From an uncultured Thiothrix sp. (GTDB lineage Bacteria > Pseudomonadota > Gammaproteobacteria > Poriferisulfidales > GCA-002705445): a stretch of 64,000 nucleotides of DNA. This document shows, one piece after another, positions 8,121 through 18,040 of the stretch. How positions within the stretch are numbered: the stretch's first letter is position 1; each line of letters opens with the position of its first letter. The DNA is taken from contig CACNYJ010000001.1 of NCBI GenBank assembly GCA_902624655.1, forward strand, positions 1-64,000, given 5' to 3'. Both the position numbers and the translations under genes were made by a program. The notes under the pieces were generated by a model. That model had not been told where the DNA came from. It searched no databases and saw nothing but the letters and a program-made list of their open reading frames with translations.

Positions 8121-11100
8121 TTAAGCGGCGACACTATCTTTATTGAAGATTTCTTCAATACTGATAGCTTTGGGCTTAACAATTAGGAATTTACCTAAGT
8201 AATTATCAAAGTCTTCTAAAATAATTTTTCCCCAATTGCTTTTTGTTTTCTCTACATAATCTGTTATTGATTCTTTTAAAAATTTTTCTTGAAATGGATA
8301 TTTTCTTTTATCTATTTTTACTGCCTCAACCAATTCTGGATTATATTTATCTTTAAAAGTTCCATCTTCGTCTAGAACTACTGCAAAACCTCCAGACATA
8401 CCTGCTCCGAAGTTTACTCCTGTTTTTCCAAGGATTATAACTGTTCCATTTGTCATGTATTCGCAACCGTGATCACCAACTCCCTCAACAATGGCCACCG
8501 CACCCGAATTCCTAACCGCAAATCTTTCACCAGCAATACCTGCGGCATAAAGCTTGCCACCAGTTGCGCCATACATACATGTGTTACCTATGATTACAGA
8601 TTCGTTCGCTTTGAACTTCGCTTTCTCTGGTGGGCTAACAATAATCTCGCCAGATGCCATACCTTTTCCAACATAGTCATTGGCATCACCTTCGAGTCTT
8701 AAATGAAGACCGCCTGCATTCCATACTCCGAAACTTTGTCCAGCTGTACCTTTAAAATTTAAGATTAGAGGAGTATCTGACATACCATAATTTCCATATT
8801 GCTTCGCTATAAGACCAGATATATTTGCTCCAACAGATCTGTCCGTGTTTTTAATAGTATAATTAAACTCACCGCCTTTTTTCATTTTAATTGCGGAAGA
8901 GGTATCACTTTCAATCTTTTTTGATAAGTCTGCTTTATCCCAAGGCTCATTTCTCTTAACCTGGCAAATATGAGCTATATCTTTGTCAACGTTTGCATCA
9001 GATATAATGGGATCGATTATTAAGTTTTTCAATTTACCACTTTCGATCTTTTTAATTTTTAAAATATTAGTTTTCCCAATTATATCAGAGAGCTTTTTAT
9101 AACCTAGAGAAGCTAAAATATGCCTGGTTTCTTGGGCAATAAATTTAAAGTAATTCATCACCATTTCATCTTTGCCTATGAAATGATATTTTCTTAAAAC
9201 TTTATTTTGAGTAGCTACTCCAGTTGCGCAATTATTAAGGTGACATATTCGAAGATATTTGCATCCCATTGCAATCATTGGGCCAGTTCCAAATCCAAAA
9301 CTCTCTGCCCCAAGTAATGCTGCTTTTACGACATCTAGACCGGTCTTCAGACCACCATCAGCTTGGAGTCTAATATTCTTTCTGAGGTTGCTCGCTCTTA
9401 AAGTTTGATGAGTTTCTGATAGACCCATCTCCCATGGGCTCCCAGCATACTTGATACTTGACAACGGACTTGCTCCAGTTCCACCATCATAACCAGAAAT
9501 TGTAATTAGATCAGCGTAAGCTTTTGTAACACCTGCAGCAATCGTTCCAACACCAGCTTCAGCTACCAATTTTACCGATACCAATGCATCTGGATTTACT
9601 TGTTTTAAGTCGAAAATAAGTTGTGCTAAATCTTCAATAGAATATATGTCGTGGTGCGGTGGAGGCGAAATTAAAGTTATCCCAGGATTTGAATATCTAA
9701 GAGAAGCGATAAGTTTATCTACTTTATCTCCTGGAAGTTGACCGCCTTCACCAGGTTTAGCTCCTTGTGCGATCTTAATTTGTATTACTTCGGCATTTAC
9801 TAGGTAGTGAGGGGTAACTCCAAATCTACCAGATGCAACTTGTTTTATTTTCGAGTTCTTATCAGTATTAAATCTTTTTTGGTCCTCTCCTCCTTCACCA
9901 GAATTAGATCTACCCCCCATTTTATTCATTGCTTGAGCCAAAGTTTCGTGTGCATCAGGAGATAAGGCACCCAAGGACATTCCTGCTGAATCAAATCGAT
10001 GAAGTATATTTTCAATAGGCTCAACTTCCTCTAAAGGTATAGGTTCTCTTGAGCTTTCTAAGTCAAGCATATCTCTAATAACCATTTTTTCTCTGAAGTT
10101 AACAATGTCGCTGTACTTCTTGTAATCCTCATAATCACCGCTTTTTACAGCATCTTGTAATGTACGAACAACATCTGGATTGTATGCATGAAATTCTTCA
10201 CCATGAACATATTTTAGTAATCCACCTTGTTTAATATCTTTTCTTTGACTCCAAGTAAGTTTTGATAATTTTTCCTGATCATTTTGTATATCTAAAAAGG
10301 TTGTCCCCGATAATCTATTGGTAGTATCGCAGAAACACATATCTACAACTTCTTGACTTAATCCGACACATTCGAAAAGTTGCGACCCTCTATAACTTGA
10401 AATTGTAGATATACCCATTTTTGACAAGATTTTATACAAACCTTTATTAATACCTTTTCTATAATTTCTAGTGGCCTCAAAAAATTCGGAATTATCATCC
10501 GACTTATCGATTAACATGTCATTTAGAGATTGATACGCAAGATAGGGATAAATCGCAGTTGCGCCGTATCCAATTAAGGTTGCACAGTGATGAGAGTCTC
10601 TAGCAGTTGCTGTTTCTACAATAATATTTACACTTGTTCTCAAACCATTTTTTATTAGAGCATGGTGAACCGCGCCTGTGGCCAAAAGTGCATGTATTGG
10701 CAATTTTCCTTTTTGAATATTTTTATCACTAAGGATCAGAAAAACTTGATTTTCTCTAGCAGCGTTTATAGCTTCTTGCGTAAGACTGTTTATAGCATCT
10801 TTTAAATTTATTTCTTTATCATAATTTAAGTCCAAAATTTTAAAACTAAATTTCTTATTTTTCAGTTCTTGAAGTTGCTTAAATTTTCTAAAGGATAAGA
10901 TTGGTGATTCAATAGTAAGTCTATGCGCATGTTTTGAACCTTCTTCGAAAACATTAAGATCTGGCCCGAGATAAGTCTCCAACGACATGACATTACTTTC
11001 TCTTATAGGATCTATAGGCGGGTTAGTCACTTGCGCAAATTGCTGCCTGAAATAATCATATAAAGATCTAATTTCATTAGAAAGAACAGGGAAAGGTGTA

Positions 11101-12593
11101 TCATCTCCCATTGAGCCAATAGCTTCTTGACTAAGTTTCGATAGAGGCTTTAATATTTGATCTTTTTCCTCATAAGTAATGTTAAACATTTTTTCATATT
11201 GTTTAACTTTGACTTCATCAAAGAATTCTAAATCTGGAAATTTATCGGGGATAATCCTTCTCATAGATTCAGCCCCGCTCTCCATCCATTCTTTATAAGG
11301 GCATCTACTTTTAAGCTTATCATCTATGTCGTTCGAGTATAAAATTTGTCCTTCTTGAGTATCAACAGCTATCATTTGTCCAGGCCCAAGTTTACCTTTT
11401 TCAATGATATTCTCTTCGCTATATTCATAAACTCCAATTTCAGAAGCAACAGTAATGTGCCTATCATCAGTGATAATATATCTTGCAGGACGCAAGCCGT
11501 TTCTGTCAGTTACGCAAGCAGCATATCTTCCGTCTGTTAGAACTATTCCAGCTGGACCATCCCATGACTCCATATGTTTTGCGTTATATTCATAAAACGC
11601 TTTTAGATCAGAGTCACTCTTGGCAATACTTTTCCAAGCTGGCGGAATTAAAAGCTTAATCGCTTTGAAGATATTTACCCCACCAGTTGTAAGTACTTCG
11701 AGCATATTATCTAAACTTTTAGAGTCCGAACCTCCCATTGAAACTAGCGGCTTAAGCTCATTTAACTCAGGAATTTTTGAAGTTTTAAAAATACTAGATC
11801 TCGCTTGAGACCAGTTTCTATTTGCTCTAATTGTATTGATTTCACCATTATGAGCTAACATTCTAAATGGTTGCGCCAAACTCCATTGTGGAGTTGTGTT
11901 CGTCGAAAACCTTTGATGAAAAACGCAAAGTGAAGTTTCTAGTTTTTTATTCGAAAGATCTAGATAAAATTTAGACAAGTGTTTTGGCATAATCATGCCT
12001 TTGTATAAAATTACTTTAGATGAGAAACTTGTAACGTAAAATGTTTCATCTCCAGTTTCTGATACTAAAATTTCAATTTTTCTTCGTATAACAAATAATC
12101 TAGATTCAATATCCTTTGGGTCTAATTTTTCTGGAGGATTTATAAAAGCTTGTGCTATATCAGGCAGTGTTTTAAGTGCATCTTCACCACATATACTTTT
12201 ATCAGTTGGAACATCGCGCCAGCCTGCCAAAGAAAAGCCATGCTCAGCTACTACCTTCTCAATTATTTTTACTGATGCCTCTCTTTTTTTTGAGTCGGTG
12301 TTTAAAAAGAACATTCCGATGGCAAAGTTTTTTGCAATATTTAATTTTTCTTGATTGGCGATTGATCTGAAAAAGAATTCTGGGATTTTAAAAAGGATTC
12401 CGCAACCATCACCTGAAGTTCCGTCAGCACCGACTGCTCCTCGATGCGCCAATCTCTCGAGCGCGATTATTGCAGTGCTTACTAACCAGTGACTAGGTTT
12501 ATCATCTATATTTGCAATAAGACCGAAACCGCAGCTGTCTTTTTCAAAGCTTTCATCGTATAAACCGGTAATTTTTTTTCTATCATCTTTCAT
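8121..12593 (-). CDS. gltB: Glutamate synthase (NADPH) large subunit
   Basis: Transfers the glutamine amide to 2-oxoglutarate, giving two glutamates. The N-terminal class-II glutamine amidotransferase domain carries nucleophile Cys21 (DSCGFGLIA), exposed after removal of a short propeptide. The central domain and the FMN-binding synthase domain (GEGGQLPGDKVD; SGYDGGTGASPL) follow, with the 3Fe-4S cysteine segment CKYLRICHLNNCATG and a C-terminal beta-helix. I prefer the ATG at 12593 (1490 residues) over a GTG at 12608. The gene has a dedicated promoter and glutamine-riboswitch leader. Its partner gltD lies 6.5 kb away. dnaG follows after 2 nt. Confidence 0.96.
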   Translation of the reverse strand: MKDDRKKITGLYDESFEKDSCGFGLIANIDDKPSHWLVSTAIIALERLAHRGAVGADGTSGDGCGILFKIPEFFFRSIANQEKLNIAKNFAIGMFFLNTDSKKREASVKIIEKVVAEHGFSLAGWRDVPTDKSICGEDALKTLPDIAQAFINPPEKLDPKDIESRLFVIRRKIEILVSETGDETFYVTSFSSKVILYKGMIMPKHLSKFYLDLSNKKLETSLCVFHQRFSTNTTPQWSLAQPFRMLAHNGEINTIRANRNWSQARSSIFKTSKIPELNELKPLVSMGGSDSKSLDNMLEVLTTGGVNIFKAIKLLIPPAWKSIAKSDSDLKAFYEYNAKHMESWDGPAGIVLTDGRYAACVTDRNGLRPARYIITDDRHITVASEIGVYEYSEENIIEKGKLGPGQMIAVDTQEGQILYSNDIDDKLKSRCPYKEWMESGAESMRRIIPDKFPDLEFFDEVKVKQYEKMFNITYEEKDQILKPLSKLSQEAIGSMGDDTPFPVLSNEIRSLYDYFRQQFAQVTNPPIDPIRESNVMSLETYLGPDLNVFEEGSKHAHRLTIESPILSFRKFKQLQELKNKKFSFKILDLNYDKEINLKDAINSLTQEAINAARENQVFLILSDKNIQKGKLPIHALLATGAVHHALIKNGLRTSVNIIVETATARDSHHCATLIGYGATAIYPYLAYQSLNDMLIDKSDDNSEFFEATRNYRKGINKGLYKILSKMGISTISSYRGSQLFECVGLSQEVVDMCFCDTTNRLSGTTFLDIQNDQEKLSKLTWSQRKDIKQGGLLKYVHGEEFHAYNPDVVRTLQDAVKSGDYEDYKKYSDIVNFREKMVIRDMLDLESSREPIPLEEVEPIENILHRFDSAGMSLGALSPDAHETLAQAMNKMGGRSNSGEGGEDQKRFNTDKNSKIKQVASGRFGVTPHYLVNAEVIQIKIAQGAKPGEGGQLPGDKVDKLIASLRYSNPGITLISPPPHHDIYSIEDLAQLIFDLKQVNPDALVSVKLVAEAGVGTIAAGVTKAYADLITISGYDGGTGASPLSSIKYAGSPWEMGLSETHQTLRASNLRKNIRLQADGGLKTGLDVVKAALLGAESFGFGTGPMIAMGCKYLRICHLNNCATGVATQNKVLRKYHFIGKDEMVMNYFKFIAQETRHILASLGYKKLSDIIGKTNILKIKKIESGKLKNLIIDPIISDANVDKDIAHICQVKRNEPWDKADLSKKIESDTSSAIKMKKGGEFNYTIKNTDRSVGANISGLIAKQYGNYGMSDTPLILNFKGTAGQSFGVWNAGGLHLRLEGDANDYVGKGMASGEIIVSPPEKAKFKANESVIIGNTCMYGATGGKLYAAGIAGERFAVRNSGAVAIVEGVGDHGCEYMTNGTVIILGKTGVNFGAGMSGGFAVVLDEDGTFKDKYNPELVEAVKIDKRKYPFQEKFLKESITDYVEKTKSNWGKIILEDFDNYLGKFLIVKPKAISIEEIFNKDSVAA

Positions 12594-12629
12594 AACTTTA
12601 TATAGCACATCGAAATTACTTAAATCAAA

Positions 12630-12720
12630 GTTTGATGATATTTCACCAAACTCTAGGTTTAAAGTTTGGTGCGTTCCTTCAGCGTTTTGCCTACTTCCGT
12701 CCTATTGAGGATGAACGTGT
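12630..12720 (-). promoter_or_regulatory. Glutamine riboswitch (glnA RNA-like) in the gltB leader
   Basis: Read on the minus strand, the leader carries the glnA-motif core: CGTTCATCC, a small hairpin, GGACGGAAGTAGG, a short hairpin, then GAAGGAACG. The outer CGTTC/GAACG pair forms P1 (aptamer about 12718-12672). A downstream platform can form either a 9-bp hairpin (12671-12663 with 12652-12644) or an 8-bp alternative (12671-12664 with 12637-12630). Both use the same middle strand GTTTGGTG. A near-identical copy precedes gltD. The gltB start lies about 37 nt further on. Whether glutamine turns expression up or down cannot be read from sequence. Confidence 0.85.
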
Positions 12721-12729
12721 ATATACCGT

Positions 12730-12758
12730 ATTATAAGGCTACTGAAGCATTCATTCAA
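12730..12758 (-). promoter_or_regulatory. Sigma-70 promoter of the gltB riboswitch leader
   Basis: On the minus strand: TTGAAT (12758-12753), a 17-nt spacer, then TATAAT (12735-12730). Transcription would start around 12723, a few nt before the aptamer P1 strand. The gltD leader has the same arrangement (TTGAAC, 17 nt, TATAAT). Confidence 0.75.
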
Positions 12759-12811
12759 TAGAGAATGGACTTAAGCCCCTTGAATATTACTTATATCAGC
12801 TCAAATTGCCT

Positions 12812-13951
12812 TTAATATAGCTTTTTATGCTCTTTTAAGGCGAATCTATCTGTCATTCCAGCAATATAGTCACAAATTACTCTTTCTGCCTCATTTTCCT
12901 TAATTTTGAGCATATTATGTTTTAAAAAAGGTTTTGGAAGCAAGTCTATATCTTGAGAGTAAGCGTTAAATAAGTCTCTTATAACAATGGTAGCTTTATC
13001 AGTCATTTTTTTCACGTCTGGATGTTTGTAAAGATTTTTATGCAAAAATCTTTTTAAATTCATATTTTCTTTTTTCATTTCATTGGAGAAACAGATAACT
13101 TCTTTTTCACATATTCTTACATCATTTGGTGACTTTATATTATATTTTTCGATATTTTTTTTAGAATTAGTTATTAAATCGCCCACTAACAAATTTATAA
13201 TTCTTCTTACGGTTTCATTTACAATTTTGGATTTAGAAAGTTTTGGGTATTCTTTTAAAGCAAGATTCATTTGGTTTTTAAATATGGACACTGTGCTTAG
13301 TTGCTCCAATGAGATTTTCTTTGCTCTTATGCCGTCTTGAATATCATGATTATTATAAGCAATTTGATCACATACATTTGTTAATTGAGCTTCTAAGGAG
13401 CCTTGTTCTTTCTTTAAAAATCTCATAGCAACGTCTCCAAGTTTTTTTGCATGGGTTTTATTGCATTTTTTTAAAATTCCTTCTCTTGTCTCAAAACTAA
13501 GATTTAATCCAGGAAAACTCGGGTAAACATTTTCTAATTTATCTACTATTCTCAAAGATTGTATATTATGCTCAAAACCTCCAAAATTTTTCATGCACTC
13601 ATTGAGGATATCTTGCCCAGCATGTCCAAAAGGAGTATGACCTAAGTCATGCGAGAGTGAAATTGCTTCTGTCAGGTCTTCATTAATTTGTAACGCTCTA
13701 GCAGCAGCTCTGGCTATTTGTGCAACCTCAATTGTATGCGTTAACCTGGTTCTATACATATCGCCTTCATGATTTACAAAAACTTGTGTCTTGTACTCAA
13801 GCCTTCTAAAAGCTGTTGTGTGAATTATTCTTTCTCTATCACGTTGAAACTCAGTTCTTAATTTTGGTGGATCTTCTTTGTATTTTCTTCCAAAACTCTT
13901 TTCTGATCTTAAAGAAAAACTCGCTAGATTTTTTTCAAATAGTTTAGACAT
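12812..13951 (-). CDS. dgt: dGTP triphosphohydrolase-like HD-domain protein
   Basis: Cuts dNTPs, dGTP in the type enzyme, to the nucleoside and triphosphate. The 379-residue product is of the shorter dGTPase-like class. The metal site is visible: RTRLTHTIEVAQIARA, then SLSHDLGHTPFGHAGQ (the HD pair), preceded by the HTTAFRRLEYKTQVF segment. It overlaps aroB by 8 nt and so belongs to the aroK-aroB-dgt operon. The substrate may be broader than dGTP, as in other short homologues. Confidence 0.88.
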   Translation of the reverse strand: MSKLFEKNLASFSLRSEKSFGRKYKEDPPKLRTEFQRDRERIIHTTAFRRLEYKTQVFVNHEGDMYRTRLTHTIEVAQIARAAARALQINEDLTEAISLSHDLGHTPFGHAGQDILNECMKNFGGFEHNIQSLRIVDKLENVYPSFPGLNLSFETREGILKKCNKTHAKKLGDVAMRFLKKEQGSLEAQLTNVCDQIAYNNHDIQDGIRAKKISLEQLSTVSIFKNQMNLALKEYPKLSKSKIVNETVRRIINLLVGDLITNSKKNIEKYNIKSPNDVRICEKEVICFSNEMKKENMNLKRFLHKNLYKHPDVKKMTDKATIVIRDLFNAYSQDIDLLPKPFLKHNMLKIKENEAERVICDYIAGMTDRFALKEHKKLY

Positions 13952-15011
13952 GTTTGTTTAGAGCATTAATAACTAAACCTTTTTTTATTTTATTCGTTAT
14001 GTAAGCACTTCCAATACCTCTAGGTATAATGTATACCATTTTGCTATCCTTTACTTTTTTATCAAGCGACATTGTCTCGTAAAGTTTTTTTAATCTTACG
14101 CCTTTCGGTAATTTTGTTGGAAGATTAAACGCCTCCAGAATTTTTTTTATGGATTCATACTCCTCAACTTTCATGGTTTTATTTTGTATTGCAACTGTAC
14201 TGGCAATCAAAAATCCACATGCAATAGCTTCTCCATGGAGCCATTTTCCGTAACCTAAATTATTCTCAATTGCGTGCCCAAAAGTATGACCTAAGTTTAA
14301 AAGTGCTCTGATATTTTTTTCTTTTTCATCCATAGCAACAATTTTCGCTTTAATTTCGCAAGATTTTTTTATTATTTTAATCATTGCATCAGTATCTTTA
14401 GATTTTATTTTCTCTGTATTCGCTGATAACCACTTAAAAAAAGTTTTGTCTTCAATTATTCCGTACTTAATAACTTCAGCCATACCTGCATTAAATTGTC
14501 TGTCTGACAAAGTTTTAAGAACTTCTGTATCAATAATTACTGCAGATGGCTGATGAAAAGATCCAATCATATTTTTACCTAAAGCATGATTAATTCCAGT
14601 TTTTCCTCCAACTGAGGAATCAACCATTGCTAGAAGTGTGGTTGGTATCTGAATGAAATTTATACCTCTTTGATAGGTTGCTGCAGCGAATCCAGACATG
14701 TCTCCAATTACTCCTCCACCAAAAGCAACAATACACCCATCTCTTGAAAATTTATTTTTTAATAAGAAATTATAAATTTTTGAGATACTATCTTGGTTTT
14801 TATATTTTTCACCATCATTTAATAAAATTACATTTTTTTTAAGAGACGTATTTTTAATTTTCGAAAAATGTAAATTTTTAATTTTTTTATTTGTTACAAT
14901 TGCAAAATTATTACAATTTATTTTTTTTATTAATTCTTTATTAGATAGGATATTTTTTCCAATAAATATTGGATACGATCTATCATTTAATTTAACTATT
15001 ATTTTTTTCAT
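13944..15011 (-). CDS. aroB: 3-dehydroquinate synthase
   Basis: Second step of the shikimate pathway: DAHP to 3-dehydroquinate, using NAD+ and Zn2+. The length (355 residues) is typical. The NAD-binding segment GGGVIGDMSGFAAATYQRG, the KYGIIED segment and the metal-ligand segment LNLGHTFGHAIE are visible. It overlaps aroK upstream by 20 nt and dgt downstream by 8 nt, so translation is probably coupled. Confidence 0.96.
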   Translation of the reverse strand: MKKIIVKLNDRSYPIFIGKNILSNKELIKKINCNNFAIVTNKKIKNLHFSKIKNTSLKKNVILLNDGEKYKNQDSISKIYNFLLKNKFSRDGCIVAFGGGVIGDMSGFAAATYQRGINFIQIPTTLLAMVDSSVGGKTGINHALGKNMIGSFHQPSAVIIDTEVLKTLSDRQFNAGMAEVIKYGIIEDKTFFKWLSANTEKIKSKDTDAMIKIIKKSCEIKAKIVAMDEKEKNIRALLNLGHTFGHAIENNLGYGKWLHGEAIACGFLIASTVAIQNKTMKVEEYESIKKILEAFNLPTKLPKGVRLKKLYETMSLDKKVKDSKMVYIIPRGIGSAYITNKIKKGLVINALNKHV

Positions 15012-15519
15012 AATTTTTAATTATCATCTTCGATATTTTTGTTGCGTCATACTGTTCAGTACTAACTTTCATATCCGCACATTCTTCATAATATTTTTTT
15101 CTTTCCATCATTAAAATTTCGAGTTTGCTTTCAGCATCTTCGTTTTTGATAAGTGGTCTGTTTTTGTCATATTCAGTCCTATACGCTAGTTCTTTAATAC
15201 TTGCCGTTAAAAATACCGTGAAACCTAGATTTTTTATTATTTCTCTATTTTCTCTCAATACTATTATACCCCCACCTGTACCTATTACGGTGTTTTTACT
15301 AGAAGAAATTTCCTGTAATACCTTAGTTTCTCTCTCTCTAAAACCCTTTTCGCCCTCATGTTCGAAAATAGTAGGAATATTTACCCCAGTTTTTTGCTCA
15401 ATTAAAGAATCTGTATCAACGAATTTAAAATGAATCATCTTTGACATCTTTTTACCTATAGATGTCTTACCTGAACCCATCGGACCAATCAGAATTATGT
15501 TGTTTTTTTGTTTAGACAA
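14992..15519 (-). CDS. aroK: Shikimate kinase
   Basis: Phosphorylates shikimate with ATP. The 175-residue protein shows the Walker A loop GPMGSGKTSIGK, the shikimate-binding DTDSLIEQKTG, and GTGGGIIVLRENR. The start is TTG. TATAAT lies about 21 nt upstream on the minus strand, divergent from mrcA. First gene of aroK-aroB-dgt. Confidence 0.95.
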   Translation of the reverse strand: MSKQKNNIILIGPMGSGKTSIGKKMSKMIHFKFVDTDSLIEQKTGVNIPTIFEHEGEKGFRERETKVLQEISSSKNTVIGTGGGIIVLRENREIIKNLGFTVFLTASIKELAYRTEYDKNRPLIKNEDAESKLEILMMERKKYYEECADMKVSTEQYDATKISKMIIKNYEKNNS

Positions 15520-15583
15520 GATTAATTTTATGTTTATAGTATTATATAGATATTAACAAGAAATTTTATCGTCACCAACAAGT

Positions 15584-18040
15584 ATGAGTAGATTTTTTAA
15601 AAAAGCTTTAAAACCAATTTATTATATTGTTGGAATAGTATTTTTTTCTTCTGTAACTTTTTATATCGTTCTTGCTAGTAGCCTACCTTCTGTTGAAGAA
15701 ATTCAAGATATGAAAATGCAAATCCCTATGAGAATTTACACTCAAGATAAAAAGTTAATTGCCGTCTATGGCGAAAAGAAAAGAATCCCCGTTACGTTTT
15801 CGGAAATTCCGGATGATTTAAAAAATGCTTTTATCGCAGCAGAGGATAATAGATTTTATTCTCATAGTGGAGTTGACTATATTGGCCTCCTTAGGGCCTT
15901 CAAAAGTTTTGTATCCACTGGAAAAGTAACGCAAGGCGGAAGCACAATAACTATGCAAGTTGCAAGAAACTTTTATTTGACTCGAGAGAAAAAAATAATA
16001 AGAAAACTTCGAGAAATTCTTCTTGCTTACAAGATGGAGAGAAATTTAAGCAAGGAAAGAATTTTTGAATTGTATATGAATAAAATTTATCTAGGGCATA
16101 GGGCTTATGGGGTTGCGGCTGCTGCACAAGTCTATTATGGAAAAAGGTTATCAGAACTAACGTTAGCTGAAATAGCAATGATTGCAGGATTACCAAAAGC
16201 ACCATCTAGATTTAATCCGATCGCAAACGAAAAGAGAGCATTGCAAAGAAGAGACTATGTTCTTAGACGAATGTCGGAAAATAATTTTATCAGCAAAGAG
16301 TCATATGTAACCGCTTACCTGAAACCAGTTTCTGCCAGACTAAATAAAGCAAGTATTGAGCTTAAAGCTCCTTATGTATCTGAAATGGCTCGGGCCGAAA
16401 TGGAAGAAAGATTTGGTAACGAAGCATACACTCTTGGGTATGACGTTTTTACAACAATTGACAGTAAACTTCAAGCTGCTGCGCAAAAATCATTAAAAAG
16501 CAATATCGAAAAGTATGATATTAGACATGGTTACAGAGGAGCAGAGTCGAAAATAAAATATAGTGAATTATTAAATTCAGATCTTGAGTATGATTTGGAT
16601 ATATCTACCAAAAACATAAAAAGATTTTTAGGAGATTATTATTCAATCAACGGCAATACTCCAGCAGTAATATTGGAAGTTAGCAAAGACAAAATAAAAG
16701 TATTTTCAAAAGAAAATCAAATTTTAGATATTAATTTAAGTGATACTCTAATTAAATCTCAATACTACGATGTCAACTATAAAAAAAGAATCAGAGATCT
16801 TAACAAAATATTATCCATTGGAGATGTTATAAGAATAAAAAAATCATCTGGGAAATGGCGTTTGTCCCAGGTTCCAAACGTAAATGGCGCGTTAATATCA
16901 ATTAACTCAAATAGCGGAGCAATTTCTGCTTTATCTGGGGGGTACGACTTTAGGCTTAGTAAGTTTAATCGAGCCACACAAGCAAAGCGTCAACCAGGCT
17001 CAAGTTTTAAACCTTTTATTTATTCTGCAGCTTTAAATAAAGGTTACACGCCTGCATCCATTGTGAACGACGCGCCAAAAGTTTTTAAAGAAAATACTGT
17101 AAGCGGAGCGTGGAGACCTAAAAATTATGGTGGAAAATTCCATGGGCCCACAAGATTAAGATACGGCCTTGCCAAATCGAGAAACATGATATCAATAAGA
17201 CTATTAGATTCTATTGGTATTAAATATACTTTAAACTTTATGGAAAATTTTGGTATCAAAAGTGAAAAATTACCGAAGGATCTTACCCTTGCGCTAGGAA
17301 GCGGTGAAATCACACCTATTGAATTAGCAGAAGCATATGCTTATTTTTCAAATGGAGGATATGGAATTAAGCCTTATTTAATTGAGCAGGTTAGAACTAG
17401 AGACGACCAAATTATTTATGTCGAGAACCCAATAAGAGTTTGTGGAAATCCATGTGACTACATTAGTTTAGATACATTGCAATTTCCTTTAGCAAAATCT
17501 GTTGAAGAAATATCAGAACTTAGAGAGAAAGCAGGACTCCCAAGATTTGCAACTCAAACTATTGACCCAAGAAATATTTACCAAATGGTTAGTATGATGA
17601 AGGATGTTGTTAAATACGGCACAGCAAAAAAAGCAAAAGTTCTTAAAAGATCGGACATCGCTGGAAAAACTGGAACAACGAACGATCAAAAAGACGCATG
17701 GTTCAGTGGTTTTAACAGAGATATTGTGACAATTAGTTTTCTAGGTTTTGACGACCATTCATCACTTGGTAAAAAAGAATTTGGAAGTACCGCTGCATTA
17801 CCAATGTGGATCGATTACATGAAAGTTGCATTAAAAGGAACACCAAAATCAAATATGGATGAACCAGAAGGATTAGTTAGTGCAAAAATTGATAGTAAAA
17901 ATGGATTACTAGCATCACCAGACTCTAAGAATTCTATTATTGAAGTCTTTAGAAAAGAAAATATTCCAAAAACTTTTAGTAAAGAGAATAAGAAAACAAA
18001 GACAAAAGAAAAAGAGATTGAACTTGAAAAGTTATTTTAG
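15584..18040 (+). CDS. mrcA: Penicillin-binding protein 1A (bifunctional peptidoglycan synthase)
   Basis: Class A PBP that polymerises glycan strands and crosslinks peptides at the cytoplasmic membrane. The 818-residue product has an N-terminal membrane helix (about residues 10-32) and a GT51 glycosyltransferase domain (AAEDNRFYSHSGVD; GGSTITMQVARNFYL). An OB-like insert follows, then the transpeptidase domain with SSFK (active Ser in RQPGSSFKPF), SRN (KSRNM) and KTGTT. It diverges from aroK, as is usual in gammaproteobacteria. Its end overlaps the convergent hemE by 4 nt. Confidence 0.96.
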   Translation: MSRFFKKALKPIYYIVGIVFFSSVTFYIVLASSLPSVEEIQDMKMQIPMRIYTQDKKLIAVYGEKKRIPVTFSEIPDDLKNAFIAAEDNRFYSHSGVDYIGLLRAFKSFVSTGKVTQGGSTITMQVARNFYLTREKKIIRKLREILLAYKMERNLSKERIFELYMNKIYLGHRAYGVAAAAQVYYGKRLSELTLAEIAMIAGLPKAPSRFNPIANEKRALQRRDYVLRRMSENNFISKESYVTAYLKPVSARLNKASIELKAPYVSEMARAEMEERFGNEAYTLGYDVFTTIDSKLQAAAQKSLKSNIEKYDIRHGYRGAESKIKYSELLNSDLEYDLDISTKNIKRFLGDYYSINGNTPAVILEVSKDKIKVFSKENQILDINLSDTLIKSQYYDVNYKKRIRDLNKILSIGDVIRIKKSSGKWRLSQVPNVNGALISINSNSGAISALSGGYDFRLSKFNRATQAKRQPGSSFKPFIYSAALNKGYTPASIVNDAPKVFKENTVSGAWRPKNYGGKFHGPTRLRYGLAKSRNMISIRLLDSIGIKYTLNFMENFGIKSEKLPKDLTLALGSGEITPIELAEAYAYFSNGGYGIKPYLIEQVRTRDDQIIYVENPIRVCGNPCDYISLDTLQFPLAKSVEEISELREKAGLPRFATQTIDPRNIYQMVSMMKDVVKYGTAKKAKVLKRSDIAGKTGTTNDQKDAWFSGFNRDIVTISFLGFDDHSSLGKKEFGSTAALPMWIDYMKVALKGTPKSNMDEPEGLVSAKIDSKNGLLASPDSKNSIIEVFRKENIPKTFSKENKKTKTKEKEIELEKLF

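Noticed and set aside
8469-8702. Rightward ORF inside gltB
   Set aside because: Lies entirely opposite a conserved gltB domain and has no ribosome site; a shadow, like other ORFs inside rpoD, dnaG, metK and ahcY.
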